NCBI GenBank assembly: GCA_964481775.1
Contig: CAYZUX010000008.1
Coordinates: 1 to 64,000 of the forward strand
Length of the DNA stretch: 64,000 nucleotides
Direction of reading: 5' to 3'
DNA from: OLB16 sp964481775
GTDB taxonomy: Bacteria > Hinthialibacterota > Hinthialibacteria > OLB16
In this document: piece by piece, positions 44,201 through 52,833 of the stretch
Layout of the letters: the number at the start of each line of letters is the position of its first letter
How positions within the stretch are numbered: the first letter of the stretch is position 1
Program-made: the position numbers and the translations under genes
The notes under the pieces: model-generated
What the model saw: only the letters and a program-made list of their open reading frames with translations
Told to the model about the DNA's origin: nothing
The model's database searches: none

Positions 44201-44840
44201 CATGCAGAAAAGGATCGTTCCCGGTAATTGTGCCACGCAGTGTTCCCCCACTGGTGGTTAATGCATTCATTCCATGGACAGCGGTCCAGCCTTCCGTGTC
44301 ACCCGTGATGCCGAATTCCCACATCCGGCTGGGCGGAGCAGAAAGACACATGAAGTAGTCAATCTGGACAGTTCCCGAGTTGGCACTGTTACCGGGATCG
44401 AGACGGTACCGTACGATCGTGTTATTCCAGGCATCATTCGCCCGCATATCCACCAGATAGGTGTGCCATTGGTTATCGGAAAGGATGGAAAAAACCACGC
44501 TTTTGTCGGCGGAGAAATTTGGAGAGGTGGTGGTGGCGAAGAACAGCTCCGCGCCATTGTCTCCTGAGTTTGTTTTCATACGGATGGCGAGGTATGGATA
44601 GGCGGTCCCACTGAAGGAAACGGAAGGACCAAACATGTAAGGGTCGGAGCCGGTGATCTGGGTGGTCAGGACACCATTACTTACTGTAAAAGAGCTGAGG
44701 GAATGAGTTGGCGACCACCCTTCGGCATTCCCAGTATTGAGGAAGTCATACTGAAGAGTTGAATTGGGAATGGTTGCTCAGGCAAATCCCAGTGGAGCAT
44801 TCAAAACGAGTAACAAGGTGAATACCTTACGAATTGACAC
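41241..44840 (-). pseudogene. Very large exported protein, probable glycan-active, with in-frame TGA at codon 21
   Basis: The start is GTG 44838-44840, with AGGAGG (44850-44855) 9 bases upstream. Codons 1-20 give a signal peptide (VFTLLLVLNAPLGFA) and codon 21 is TGA (44778-44780). The same frame then runs 1178 codons, opening ATIPNSTLQYDFLNTG, to the stop at 41241. The first 250 residues are two beta-sandwich domains (VVDMRVDVGTSAQLFWITS). A CARDB/DUF11-like domain follows (VQKGETFEIRAEVKNLGTET), then a mid region. At about 740-1070 is a helical repeat region like an (alpha/alpha)6 barrel (ELGWTARRAYQLLSMGRQLK) and last a small beta domain. Composition suggests a polysaccharide lyase or hydrolase; the catalytic residues are not identifiable. 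If TGA stops translation, no export-competent protein is made. Confidence 0.8.
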
Positions 44841-44916
44841 GAAAATGGGCCTCCTGGGATTTGGAAGATTCGAAAAAAGATTGATAGAAAAAATCCGGTT
44901 TTGATGGATTAATCTG

Positions 44917-44946
44917 ATTGTATCAGCGGCTTGAGTGTGATGTCAG
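44917..44946 (-). promoter_or_regulatory. Candidate promoter of the TGA-interrupted large exported-protein gene
   Basis: On the minus strand CTGACA (44941-44946) and TACAAT (44917-44922) are 18 bases apart, each matching 5 of 6 consensus bases. The predicted leader is about 70 bases to the GTG at 44840. The -35 overlaps the last codons of murI. A working promoter would suggest recent inactivation. Confidence 0.45.
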
Positions 44947-45776
44947 CGTTCCTCCAGGCGGTCAGGTTGGGCGGTGCCCACCCACAGCGGGGCTTCCGGC
45001 ATGAGACGGTGGAAGAAACGCTCCAGGCTGCCCGGATCATCAGAAACAAAGTACCGTGAAGAGACAGCAGAACCCTTGGGAGTTTCGATACCTCTTGCAC
45101 CCAAAATCCGGGCAACCGCCTCGGCGGTGCATTCAGCGCTGTCAACCACCGTAACTCCCGGCCCCACTGTCTCCTGGATGGCTTCTCGCAGGAGTGGGTA
45201 GTGAGTACATCCCAGGATCAGAGTATCGATACCCTGATCAAGCAAGGGACTTAAATATTCCTTCGCGATCAATCGGGTGGCGGTATGGTTCTCCATGCGT
45301 TCTTCGGCCAAGGGCACAAACAGCGGACAGGCGGTGCTGTAAACCCGGGCTTGCGGGAGACGTTCCAGCAGAGCACGTTCATAAGCGGCACTGTTGATGG
45401 TGGCCAGTGTTCCGATGACTCCCACACACTGGTTGCGGGTTTTCATCACGGCGGCCTCCACGCCGGGTTCAATCACTCCCAGCACTGGCCCATCGAACTC
45501 CTCTGCCACGCAATCCAGAGCGGTTGCCGTACAGGTATTGCAGGCGGCTACTATCATCTTGACGCCTTGACGGCGAAGGAAGCGGGTGATTTCGCGAGTA
45601 AAGCGGCGGATGGTCTCGGTCGACTTGGGACCATAGGGAACCCGTGCAGTATCTCCAAAGTAGAGGATGGATTCATCAGGAAGACGTTTGCGCAGGGCGC
45701 GTACCACGGTGAGACCGCCAAGGCCAGAATCAAAAACACCAATAGGTTTGTCCAGTTCGAGCACGGGATTCGTCAT
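44943..45776 (-). CDS. murI: Glutamate racemase
   Basis: Makes D-glutamate for peptidoglycan. The 277 residues begin PIGVFDSGLGGLTVVRALRK, with FGDTARVPYGPKS, and the two catalytic cysteines Cys79 (AACNTCTATALD) and Cys190 (LILGCTHYPLL) are both present. It is the last gene of a minus-strand set with the GerMN and amidase-like genes (12-base gap after GerMN), an arrangement seen in several phyla and consistent with cell-wall synthesis and remodelling. Confidence 0.95.
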   Translation of the reverse strand: MTNPVLELDKPIGVFDSGLGGLTVVRALRKRLPDESILYFGDTARVPYGPKSTETIRRFTREITRFLRRQGVKMIVAACNTCTATALDCVAEEFDGPVLGVIEPGVEAAVMKTRNQCVGVIGTLATINSAAYERALLERLPQARVYSTACPLFVPLAEERMENHTATRLIAKEYLSPLLDQGIDTLILGCTHYPLLREAIQETVGPGVTVVDSAECTAEAVARILGARGIETPKGSAVSSRYFVSDDPGSLERFFHRLMPEAPLWVGTAQPDRLEER

Positions 45777-45788
45777 CGAGTGTGTGTT

Positions 45789-46469
45789 TCAGTTCGTTGA
45801 CTGCGCTCCAAGCCAATCTTCAGAGGGGGAGAAAGGTTCTGAGAGAACGATCCCGCCCGGGCTCGAATCAGTCTCTTTTCCATCCACCAGGAAACGGACA
45901 AATTGGAAGTCAGAGCCCAGGTTAGTCACTGTGTGAACCACCGAATAAAGACACAGCCCCACAGTTACTGGATCGGCATTAGTCCAGCTTTCCGGCAGCT
46001 TGGCGATGTCGATGTAGACAGTCCTGGTGTCGCGGTCATAGAAGGCGGACCGGAATTGAATCTCAGGTGGAACCGCAGGGCGAAGAGCAGGTGAAGCCGG
46101 GGGGGCACGGAGTGCTTCAAGAACTCGCAGGACCTTGCCCATCGTGTGGGGTGCTCCCGCGACCGGCCGGTCTTCATAGACAAGCTGTTCCGTCAGGGGG
46201 TTCACACAAAAAATCCGGGCTTTGAAGGAACCGGTCGCTTTGAGAAGCGGGTCTTCCGTGGTCGTTCCTGTTTGCAGAACAGAGGCAATGGATTCCGAGG
46301 TGGACTCCACCAGGGGTACCTGACCCGAGAGCAGGCCTGAACGCCAGACAAAGACCAGTGTGATCGTCAGGATCCCCAATAACAGCAGGGTGACCACAAT
46401 CAACCAGGCAAATATGAATTCGTTGCGTGCCACTTCAACCTTTCCGTAACTGCGCGAGAGACTGTCCAA
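45789..46469 (-). CDS. GerMN-domain membrane-anchored protein
   Basis: A 226-residue protein with one N-terminal membrane helix (FIFAWLIVVTLLLLGILTIT), so anchored with its body outside the cytoplasm. The C-terminal half is a GerMN domain: YIDIAKLPESW, CLYSVVHTVTNLGSDFQFVR, FLVDGKETDSSPGGIVLSEP. GerMN domains occur in spore and cell-wall proteins and bind or organise peptidoglycan-linked complexes; this organism need not form spores. It overlaps the end of the amidase-like gene by 35 bases and lies 12 bases before murI, so it is probably translationally coupled. Confidence 0.85.
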   Translation of the reverse strand: MDSLSRSYGKVEVARNEFIFAWLIVVTLLLLGILTITLVFVWRSGLLSGQVPLVESTSESIASVLQTGTTTEDPLLKATGSFKARIFCVNPLTEQLVYEDRPVAGAPHTMGKVLRVLEALRAPPASPALRPAVPPEIQFRSAFYDRDTRTVYIDIAKLPESWTNADPVTVGLCLYSVVHTVTNLGSDFQFVRFLVDGKETDSSPGGIVLSEPFSPSEDWLGAQSTN

Positions 46470-47481
46470 TCACTTCGGCGGCCTTCCGAGCTTCTTCTTT
46501 CACATGCCCTGGATCGAGCCCGATGGTGAGCAGGACACCCGGAACTTCCCGTCCCTGCAGAACGTCGATGGGGGCGCTACGCAGTCCAATTGAACGTTTT
46601 TCTCCAAAAACTCCCACATAATTCCGGTACATCAGGTCGGCGATGGCACGGCTGTCGCGCTTGTGGTTCAGGCTCACCCGGCTCCACTCATACAACCGGG
46701 TTCCTTTGACCTCGGTGGATAATCCGGGAGCATCGTAATAGCAGAAGGATGAACGCAAAGGAGGAGAGGCAGCCTCAACCCGCAAGGCAACCAGGGCATC
46801 CGCTTCCACATAACTCTTTTCCGGGGTTTTGGGATCCCAATTGACCGAGGTGAGCTTGATCCCATTGGCATCCAGTACCTTGCGCAGTTCGCCAGCCATG
46901 ATCCCGGCGGGAGTGGTTTTTTCGCCAGTTCCCTCCGCGATCACGGACTTTGAGGGAAGGAGAATCGCCAGCACATTCTGAATAGGCTTGTCGCCCCCCA
47001 TCTCTGAGGGGGGTGGTTCTTCCGGAACTGCCCCGGATGATGCGCCTTCTTCAGGAGTGGGTTCGGGTTCTTCCACTTCCTGACCGGGGAGTTGGTAATT
47101 GGGGTAACGTTTGAACACAGCCTCCAGTAAGCCGCGTGAAACGTAAACCTCGCCACGCCGCTGGGTAGGAGCATCCGGCCATTCCACGATCTCGGTTCCC
47201 ACACGGCCCAGAGGAGATTCCACCACCAGTGCAAAGGTCAATCCACTTTCAGGTTCTTTGAGAATGGCGCGCCGAAGGAGTGCATTCCATGAAAGGGAAG
47301 CTCCCAAAACCGCCTGGATATCCGTGAGTGAATAGATATTCCGGTCGCCCGCTGTTTCATCTATCGGAACTTTCTCCAGTAAGGTATCCAGGACACCTTG
47401 AGCAGGGAGGGGAGTCTGATTCGTCAACAGACAGATGAGAATCAGGAAGGATTTTCCTGTCAAGCAGGACCGCCGGTTCAT
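46435..47481 (-). CDS. Degenerate N-acetylmuramoyl-L-alanine amidase (Amidase_3-like), probably inactive
   Basis: A signal peptide (SFLILICLLTNQTPLPAQG) is followed by a domain resembling copper-amine-oxidase N-like (AMIN-type) repeats at 30-110, a Pro/Glu linker and an Amidase_3-like fold at about 165-348. The ends of that fold are recognisable (AGELRKVLDANGIKLTSVNW; IADLMYRNYVGVFG; IGLRSAPIDVLQGREVPGVL). The zinc motif DPGHGG at the start is missing (NVLAILLPSKSV is in that place), and the late catalytic Glu of VLVEVGF is replaced in VLLTIGL. A pseudoenzyme that binds or regulates wall enzymes fits best. First gene of the murI set. Confidence 0.72.
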   Translation of the reverse strand: MNRRSCLTGKSFLILICLLTNQTPLPAQGVLDTLLEKVPIDETAGDRNIYSLTDIQAVLGASLSWNALLRRAILKEPESGLTFALVVESPLGRVGTEIVEWPDAPTQRRGEVYVSRGLLEAVFKRYPNYQLPGQEVEEPEPTPEEGASSGAVPEEPPPSEMGGDKPIQNVLAILLPSKSVIAEGTGEKTTPAGIMAGELRKVLDANGIKLTSVNWDPKTPEKSYVEADALVALRVEAASPPLRSSFCYYDAPGLSTEVKGTRLYEWSRVSLNHKRDSRAIADLMYRNYVGVFGEKRSIGLRSAPIDVLQGREVPGVLLTIGLDPGHVKEEARKAAEVIGQSLAQLRKG

Positions 47482-47531
47482 GCGGGCATCTTAGCAGTCC
47501 CGTTTCCCTTCCGGCAACGGTGGTGGTGGGA

Positions 47532-48551
47532 TCAGGTGGAGGAGATGGTTTTTTTCCTCTTTTCAATCAATTCAACCGACGACGTAAAGACCTTCTCCAC
47601 CGTCAGGGACTTCATGCACTCGCGCCCAAGCGGGCATTCACGCAGGAAGCAGGGTGAACAGGGGACATCAGACTGAAGAACTTTATGATGCGGGGCCTGT
47701 GGACCAGTCCAGGAAGAGTCCGTCGATCCGAACAAGGCCACAGCGGGTACCCCCAGGGCGTCGGCCAGATGCATCGGGCCGCTGTCATTGGTGATCAGGC
47801 AAGTGCATAGCGAAAGGAGGGCCATCATTTCCCTCAGGCTGGTCTGTCCGGAGAGGTTCACCCCTTGGTTACCAGCCAGACCATCGAGTATGAAAGCACC
47901 TTGGTCGTGGTCTTTTTCCGTCCCCAATACCATGACGAAACAACCCTGTCTGGAAAGCCTATGAGCGGTCTCCCGGAACCACTCCGGTTCCCAGCGCTTG
48001 GCCGATCCAAATGCCGCTCCCGGTGTGATACCGAGTAGAGACGTGGAGTCAGTGGCTCCCAACCTGGAAAGACATTCCTGTGCCCAGCAGATTTCCTTTT
48101 CCGAAAGAAAGAGTTCCGGTTGACGGTATATGGGGGCACACCGCCAGGATCTGGGGAGGAGATGAAGGTAATAGTCCACCATGTGCAGGTATCGTACCCG
48201 CGGACCGCAGAAGACTCCGCGGGTTAGCAGAGGCCCTCTCCAGTCGCGCCGGTATCCGATCCGTTCCGGGATTCCCAGGCTTTTGGCGGTCTTGGCTGAT
48301 GAGAAGGAATTGGTCAACAGATAGATCCTGTCGAATGCGGTTTCCCTGATTGGTTCGAGAAGCTCCGGATTGTTCTTTTCATCCAGAGCGAAAATGAAAT
48401 CGATGCCGGGGAATTGCTCGAAAAGAACCGCTGTGTGTGCCGGACCCCAAACCGAGCAAGATCCTTCCTTTTCAATGATCAGGCGGATGGCGGGCACTGC
48501 CATCACGGTATCCCCGATCCAGTTGGGTAGACGGACAAGGACTTTGCTCAT
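47532..48551 (-). CDS. waaF: Lipopolysaccharide heptosyltransferase, WaaF/GT9 family
   Basis: Adds a heptose to the LPS inner core at the cytoplasmic face of the inner membrane. The 339 residues begin KVLVRLPNWIGDTVMAVPAI, the WaaF type, with LLGITPGAAFGSAKRWEPEW and LITNDSGPMHLADALGVPAVALF (nucleotide-sugar site with conserved Asp/Gly/His). The C-terminus has HHKVLQSDVPCSPCFLRECP. Its start overlaps the end of the histidine kinase gene by 4 bases (ATGA), so the two are coupled. It is evidence that the organism has an LPS-containing outer membrane. Confidence 0.88.
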   Translation of the reverse strand: MSKVLVRLPNWIGDTVMAVPAIRLIIEKEGSCSVWGPAHTAVLFEQFPGIDFIFALDEKNNPELLEPIRETAFDRIYLLTNSFSSAKTAKSLGIPERIGYRRDWRGPLLTRGVFCGPRVRYLHMVDYYLHLLPRSWRCAPIYRQPELFLSEKEICWAQECLSRLGATDSTSLLGITPGAAFGSAKRWEPEWFRETAHRLSRQGCFVMVLGTEKDHDQGAFILDGLAGNQGVNLSGQTSLREMMALLSLCTCLITNDSGPMHLADALGVPAVALFGSTDSSWTGPQAPHHKVLQSDVPCSPCFLRECPLGRECMKSLTVEKVFTSSVELIEKRKKTISST

Positions 48552-50542
48552 ACCGGCAGGTCTGGGGATGGAGAGGATTCGGGGGGAGTCCTCAGGAAGA
48601 CTTCCATCACCGCGCCTTCCTGGTTGCCCCGGTTGGAAGGGACCAGACGGCCCTGGTGAATATCGACAATGATGCTGTGGACCCAGGCCAGGCCCAAACC
48701 GCCCTGCCGTTTCTTCGTGGTAAAATCGAAATGGAAAATCTGTTGGAGTTCCACTCCCTCCAGGCGTTGTCCAAATGGATTCTGGAATCCTGTCCCGTTA
48801 TCCACCACTCGCAACACTGCCCAGCCATTGGATTGATGGCAGTCGATCTCGACTTTGCCGGGTGGAGTCGGATGTTCGGCTTGCCTTTCCGCAATCGCCT
48901 GAGTCGCATTGGCCAAAAGGTTGAAGAGTACCAGCTTGAGCAGTCTCGGATCTGCATGGGCAACGGGGCTGGTTTCCCCCTTGAGGAGTTCATAAACCAC
49001 TTGCCGTGATGTGGAGTGGCGGTAAAGCTCGATGACCTCCGCGACCAGGGAATTGAGATCCACACATTCGAACTGAGGTTCGCGGGTGTAGCTGAATGCC
49101 CGGTAGACATTGACAACCTCCTGAAGCAGTACCGTGGTCCTGCGGAGCCCCTCAACAGCGGCATGAACCATCTCTTTCTTCTCTCCCGGGACTTCCACGA
49201 TGCCACGGCGGAAAGCAGTCCGGAGAGTCTCAAGTTCCAACCGCCCGGTGGCCAGGATATTGGTCAGGTCATGGCCCATGCTGGCCGAAAGATCGATGCT
49301 GACTTCATAACGTCCACGATCCAGAGCCTCCAGACGTTCCAGGGAACGGGTGAGGATTAATCCCAGCTGACGGACCAGCCCCCGGAAATAGGGTAATGCC
49401 AGGCCGGGGGTATCCTCGCTGCGTGGAAGGGCGGCCAGGAGCAGCCCCATCCTTTGGCCACGCCGCTGGACCACTCCGCCAAACCAGATCCTCGCATGAC
49501 TGGCAGGATTCCCCATGGATAACTTTCCAGCTGAGGGATCCTGGAAAAGCATGTCCCCTTCGGACTCGCTGGTTTTTGCGAACCAGGCCAGATCTCCCGG
49601 TTCAGGACAAGTGATCTCATCTCCTCCAGATCCTTTCCACCGCGAGAGGATGACATTGGATGCAAGGTTTTCAGCACCATCGAAGGGTATCCAGGCGGCT
49701 CGATCATACCCCATGCCCACCTGAATCAGGTTCATCGCCTCCGTCCAGAATGAGGCATCCTCTCCAGGGAGTTTTTGGGCGGGCTCTCCCAGGTGTTCGC
49801 CCAAATCTGAAAGGTCGAAATGAACAGCGGTCAGACGAGTGCCACGGGCCATGGAGTTGTAGGCTCGTTCCACCTCGTGCCTGGGGCGTACGATGATGGG
49901 GGGAGGCTGATCTGGAGGACTGGCCAGGGCGCGGGCGATCCGTGCCAGAGGGCGGATTGCACCTGTGAACAGCAGGAAGGCGATAAGGAGGTTGGAGAGT
50001 GTGAAAACAAGGGCATAAACACGGTACTCGATCACCAGGTCGTGAACCTCGGGGATTTCCGGCCAGCTCACGAGATGAACCCAGACCTCATACCCCTCCG
50101 AAACCGTTCCACGTGCGGTGAATTCGAAGTTGCGTGTGAACAGGCAGTTGCTCCAGGTGTTGAAGACCTTTCTCTTGTCTTCGGCATTGGCTGGTTCTTC
50201 GCGGAAAAGCACCTCGCCGGAGGCATTTGTCACCTCGAAGAATACCGCGGGAAAATCGGGTTGGCTGATGAGGGTATAGACATCCCTCGAGGCTTGCCGG
50301 ATCTCCTCCTTCACCACAGCGGATTGGACCAGGCCACTTGCACGGATTCCCTTCATCCGGCGTTGGATCTCGGTCAGGGGACGTTTCTTCTCGATGATGA
50401 TGTCTTTTTTCTTGAGATTGAAATTATTCTCCATCAAGGCAAGCACCAGGATCTCGATCACCACCACAGCAGCCACGAGTGCCACGGTGAGCAGGCGGAA
50501 ACGGTAACGCCCCGAAAGTGAACGCACCCTGGTGGAGGTCAT
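48548..50542 (-). CDS. Membrane-bound sensor histidine kinase
   Basis: Inner-membrane kinase of 664 residues. Helices at about 14-37 and 174-196 flank a periplasmic sensor domain. A GAF-like domain at about 265-400 (WTEAMNLIQVGMGYDRAAWI) precedes HisKA with SASMGHDLTNILATGRLELE (His424). The ATPase core has FNLLANATQAIAER, VVDNGTGFQNPFG, and KRQGGLGLAWVHSIIVDIHQ. The layout is like PrsK-type (PEP-CTERM system) kinases with GAF. No response regulator gene is adjacent, so its partner is elsewhere. It overlaps waaF by 4 bases and would be translated first. The overlap suggests envelope-linked regulation (inference). Confidence 0.85.
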   Translation of the reverse strand: MTSTRVRSLSGRYRFRLLTVALVAAVVVIEILVLALMENNFNLKKKDIIIEKKRPLTEIQRRMKGIRASGLVQSAVVKEEIRQASRDVYTLISQPDFPAVFFEVTNASGEVLFREEPANAEDKRKVFNTWSNCLFTRNFEFTARGTVSEGYEVWVHLVSWPEIPEVHDLVIEYRVYALVFTLSNLLIAFLLFTGAIRPLARIARALASPPDQPPPIIVRPRHEVERAYNSMARGTRLTAVHFDLSDLGEHLGEPAQKLPGEDASFWTEAMNLIQVGMGYDRAAWIPFDGAENLASNVILSRWKGSGGDEITCPEPGDLAWFAKTSESEGDMLFQDPSAGKLSMGNPASHARIWFGGVVQRRGQRMGLLLAALPRSEDTPGLALPYFRGLVRQLGLILTRSLERLEALDRGRYEVSIDLSASMGHDLTNILATGRLELETLRTAFRRGIVEVPGEKKEMVHAAVEGLRRTTVLLQEVVNVYRAFSYTREPQFECVDLNSLVAEVIELYRHSTSRQVVYELLKGETSPVAHADPRLLKLVLFNLLANATQAIAERQAEHPTPPGKVEIDCHQSNGWAVLRVVDNGTGFQNPFGQRLEGVELQQIFHFDFTTKKRQGGLGLAWVHSIIVDIHQGRLVPSNRGNQEGAVMEVFLRTPPESSPSPDLPV

Positions 50543-50564
50543 GGATGCTGTTTCCTTGTTTGAA

Positions 50565-52577
50565 TTACTTCCATTCTGATGGATTCTCCCCAGTCAGCAC
50601 CTGGAAGAGGCTCCAGACACAAGGGTTCGAGTAATAATGAATTCCCCAGCGGATCGCACCGGTTTCACGGTCCAGGCACCAGGGGATGTTCCAGGGGGTT
50701 TTCTGGAGCAGCGCGATGTTCTCATAGCTCCGGTTGAAGAGGGTGATCGCCTCCTCCTTCATCCCCGACGCTGCAGCCATCGCACAGAAGCACCACACCT
50801 CGCCGATGGTGATGACCGAGGAGTGGTCCTTGAAGCTCTCATCCACCTTCCCATCCGGTCCCACCCCATTCACCGCGCCAAAGGGGGTGGCGGCCACATT
50901 GAGTTTGAACACACTCTGAATATGTTTGGTGAGTTGATCCCTGGACACCAGATCCGGCAGTCCATTGCATGCGGCGAACCATTGGCCGCACAGGGCATTG
51001 GTCAATAAGGTGTTGCTGATGCGCTTTCCAGTGGTGTCGTTGTAAAGGCGGTAATACTCGCCGGTCCACAATTTCTGATCAAAGGATTTTGAACCCTTTT
51101 CGAACAGGGCTTTGAGTTCCTCTGCGAATGCGGTATCACCCGCTGCCTGTGCCATCTGCTCTCCCGCTTTAAGTGCTGCAAGGCAGAGGCTCCCGGTGTA
51201 GGAACTCACCCCCCACCAGGGCCAAATGTCGTAATACTGGTTGGCCGGGAAACCAGTTTCGCTGCCGGGATCCTCATCCGCCAGCCCATCTCCATCTTTG
51301 TCGAGGGTCATGGCGAACTGAAGTGCTTTCTTGACCGTGGGATACATCTCCTTCAGGTAGGCTGTGTCTTTCCAGAGCAGTTGGTTGCGCCAGCAAAGCA
51401 GGACAAACTCGGTGGAGACAATCGGGTGCTGGCAGTGGAAATAGGGGGACTTGGAGCCCATCGGGATGCCGAAGCCGAAGGGGATTTCGCCGTTGGGCAC
51501 TTGTGCGGCGGCGACCTGGCCCATTGTGGCCTTCTCCAGCTCCGGCCAGAAAAGCGCCAGAGGAAGCGAACCATAAAAACGGCACACAAAGGTCTCGGTG
51601 ATCGCACAACCGGTAAAAGACTCACTCTGGAAGAAACGTCCGTCATCCATCCACCAGGAATTCCGTGCGAGGATATACAAGCCATTGATAACCGCATCCT
51701 TTAGTTGATCTGACACGTTGCTCCGGTAGACCTGTTCCTGCCAGGCACAGATTTTTTTGTCGATCTCAGTAGTTTGAGGGAGAACTGCTGTCAGCACCTC
51801 GGCTGCGTTTGAGTACCCCTGGGAGTATCGGTGTTTCAGTGCCTCGTGGTCGCTGGAGGTCCATTGCGGGAAATGCCAACCCACCCCGAAGGTGATCACA
51901 CGTGTTTCGCCCGACATGAGGCTGGCACGCGCCTCCAGGCGGGTGACATCCGCTTGTCCCATCAGGGGTGTCAGGTCCCAGCCTTCGCCCATCGCCCCGA
52001 TGGCATAGGTCCCCGAAGCAGCATTGATGAGGCACACATTGGCATCCCCCTCGGTGGGATATGGAGATCCAGCCCCAGACCAGTTCAGGGCGATGGTGAC
52101 GGGAGCGCCTTTCTTTCCCTGGTTGGTGACAGTAAAGCTGAACAACGCGGCGGGTAACGCCGAGAGGGTGTAATCATGTGGAATCAGGGGGGAGAACGCT
52201 CGGATGGAACACCTAATCCCATTCAGGTCTCCACACTCGATGTCCGCTGCGGGGAAGTGCCCCCAGAAACGGGTGGCGATCCGGTTGTGCGCACTGGACC
52301 CAAACCCATAGGTTCTCTCTCCCACACTGATCTCGAAGCCACAGTTGGCGGAGACAGGCTTGGGCTTGAGCCAATCGTTCTCGCAGGAGGTGGCCCCGAA
52401 GGTGCCATCCGAGTTCAGTTCGATGAAGCCGGTTCCGAGTGCCCCCAAAGGCATGGCGCTGGTGGCCTCCCCGGCCTCGTACCAGACACCCGCTACCGGG
52501 ACTTTGAAGCCAGCCGGGGTGAAGGTGTCAAACTGAGGTGCGGCAACCAAGAGGGAAAGTAGAGGCAGGATTGGCAT
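50565..52577 (-). CDS. Exported glycoside hydrolase family 116 (GBA2-type) enzyme
   Basis: The start is the ATG at 52575-52577, with AGGAG 8 bases upstream and signal-like MPILPLLSLLVAAP, giving 670 residues. The N-terminal beta domain contains PLGALGTGFIELNSDGTFGA, which is typical of GH116. The C-terminal (alpha/alpha)6 barrel has DKDGDGLADEDPGSETGFPA, YYDIWPWWGVSSYTGSLCLA, with the Asp acid/base region, GEYYRLYNDTTG and QWFAACNGLP. Likely a beta-glucosidase or glucosylceramidase-type enzyme acting on exported glycans. It lies among other carbohydrate genes, divergent from a gamma-glutamyltransferase gene. Confidence 0.85.
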   Translation of the reverse strand: MPILPLLSLLVAAPQFDTFTPAGFKVPVAGVWYEAGEATSAMPLGALGTGFIELNSDGTFGATSCENDWLKPKPVSANCGFEISVGERTYGFGSSAHNRIATRFWGHFPAADIECGDLNGIRCSIRAFSPLIPHDYTLSALPAALFSFTVTNQGKKGAPVTIALNWSGAGSPYPTEGDANVCLINAASGTYAIGAMGEGWDLTPLMGQADVTRLEARASLMSGETRVITFGVGWHFPQWTSSDHEALKHRYSQGYSNAAEVLTAVLPQTTEIDKKICAWQEQVYRSNVSDQLKDAVINGLYILARNSWWMDDGRFFQSESFTGCAITETFVCRFYGSLPLALFWPELEKATMGQVAAAQVPNGEIPFGFGIPMGSKSPYFHCQHPIVSTEFVLLCWRNQLLWKDTAYLKEMYPTVKKALQFAMTLDKDGDGLADEDPGSETGFPANQYYDIWPWWGVSSYTGSLCLAALKAGEQMAQAAGDTAFAEELKALFEKGSKSFDQKLWTGEYYRLYNDTTGKRISNTLLTNALCGQWFAACNGLPDLVSRDQLTKHIQSVFKLNVAATPFGAVNGVGPDGKVDESFKDHSSVITIGEVWCFCAMAAASGMKEEAITLFNRSYENIALLQKTPWNIPWCLDRETGAIRWGIHYYSNPCVWSLFQVLTGENPSEWK

Positions 52578-52668
52578 GATTGGTTCTCCTGAGGAGACGA
52601 TGAATCGCGGAAAAGATCCGTCAATACACCGAGTATAGAACAATGGTTTAAGGTAGGGCAGCAGATAT

Positions 52669-52750
52669 CACCCCCCAAATCCCGTCGCCCCGCGGGAGAG
52701 GGATTTAGGGGTGAGGTTTTTGTTGCCGCATCACTCCAACAAAGTACTAG
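52669..52750. repeat. 71-bp dispersed repeat with GC hairpin, family C copy 1
   Basis: A hairpin with stems CACCCC/GGGGTG and AAATCCC/GGGATTT (52669-52713) is followed by a tail beginning TTTTTGTTGC and ending in TACTAG. Bases 52681-52750 are about 80% the same as 60502-60572 by eye. The end (52750) is exactly 84 bases before the gamma-glutamyltransferase start codon. Confidence 0.75.
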
Positions 52751-52833
52751 CACTCTGGACTGAGAGGTTCATACTGAGTCATCTTCCCGCCCCATCCTCC
52801 TGGGGATGGTGTGCATTTCAAGGAGGAACATCA

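Noticed and set aside
19872..44780. Genetic-code reassignment of TAG or TGA
   Set aside because: Clearly intact conserved genes end with TAG (ddl, infB, nuoH, nuoI) and TGA (truB) at the expected family length, so these codons still stop translation here.
44778..44780. Selenocysteine at the TGA of the large exported protein
   Set aside because: It falls at the signal-peptide cleavage border, has no known selenoprotein motif and no neighbouring sel genes. The hairpin downstream is only suggestive.
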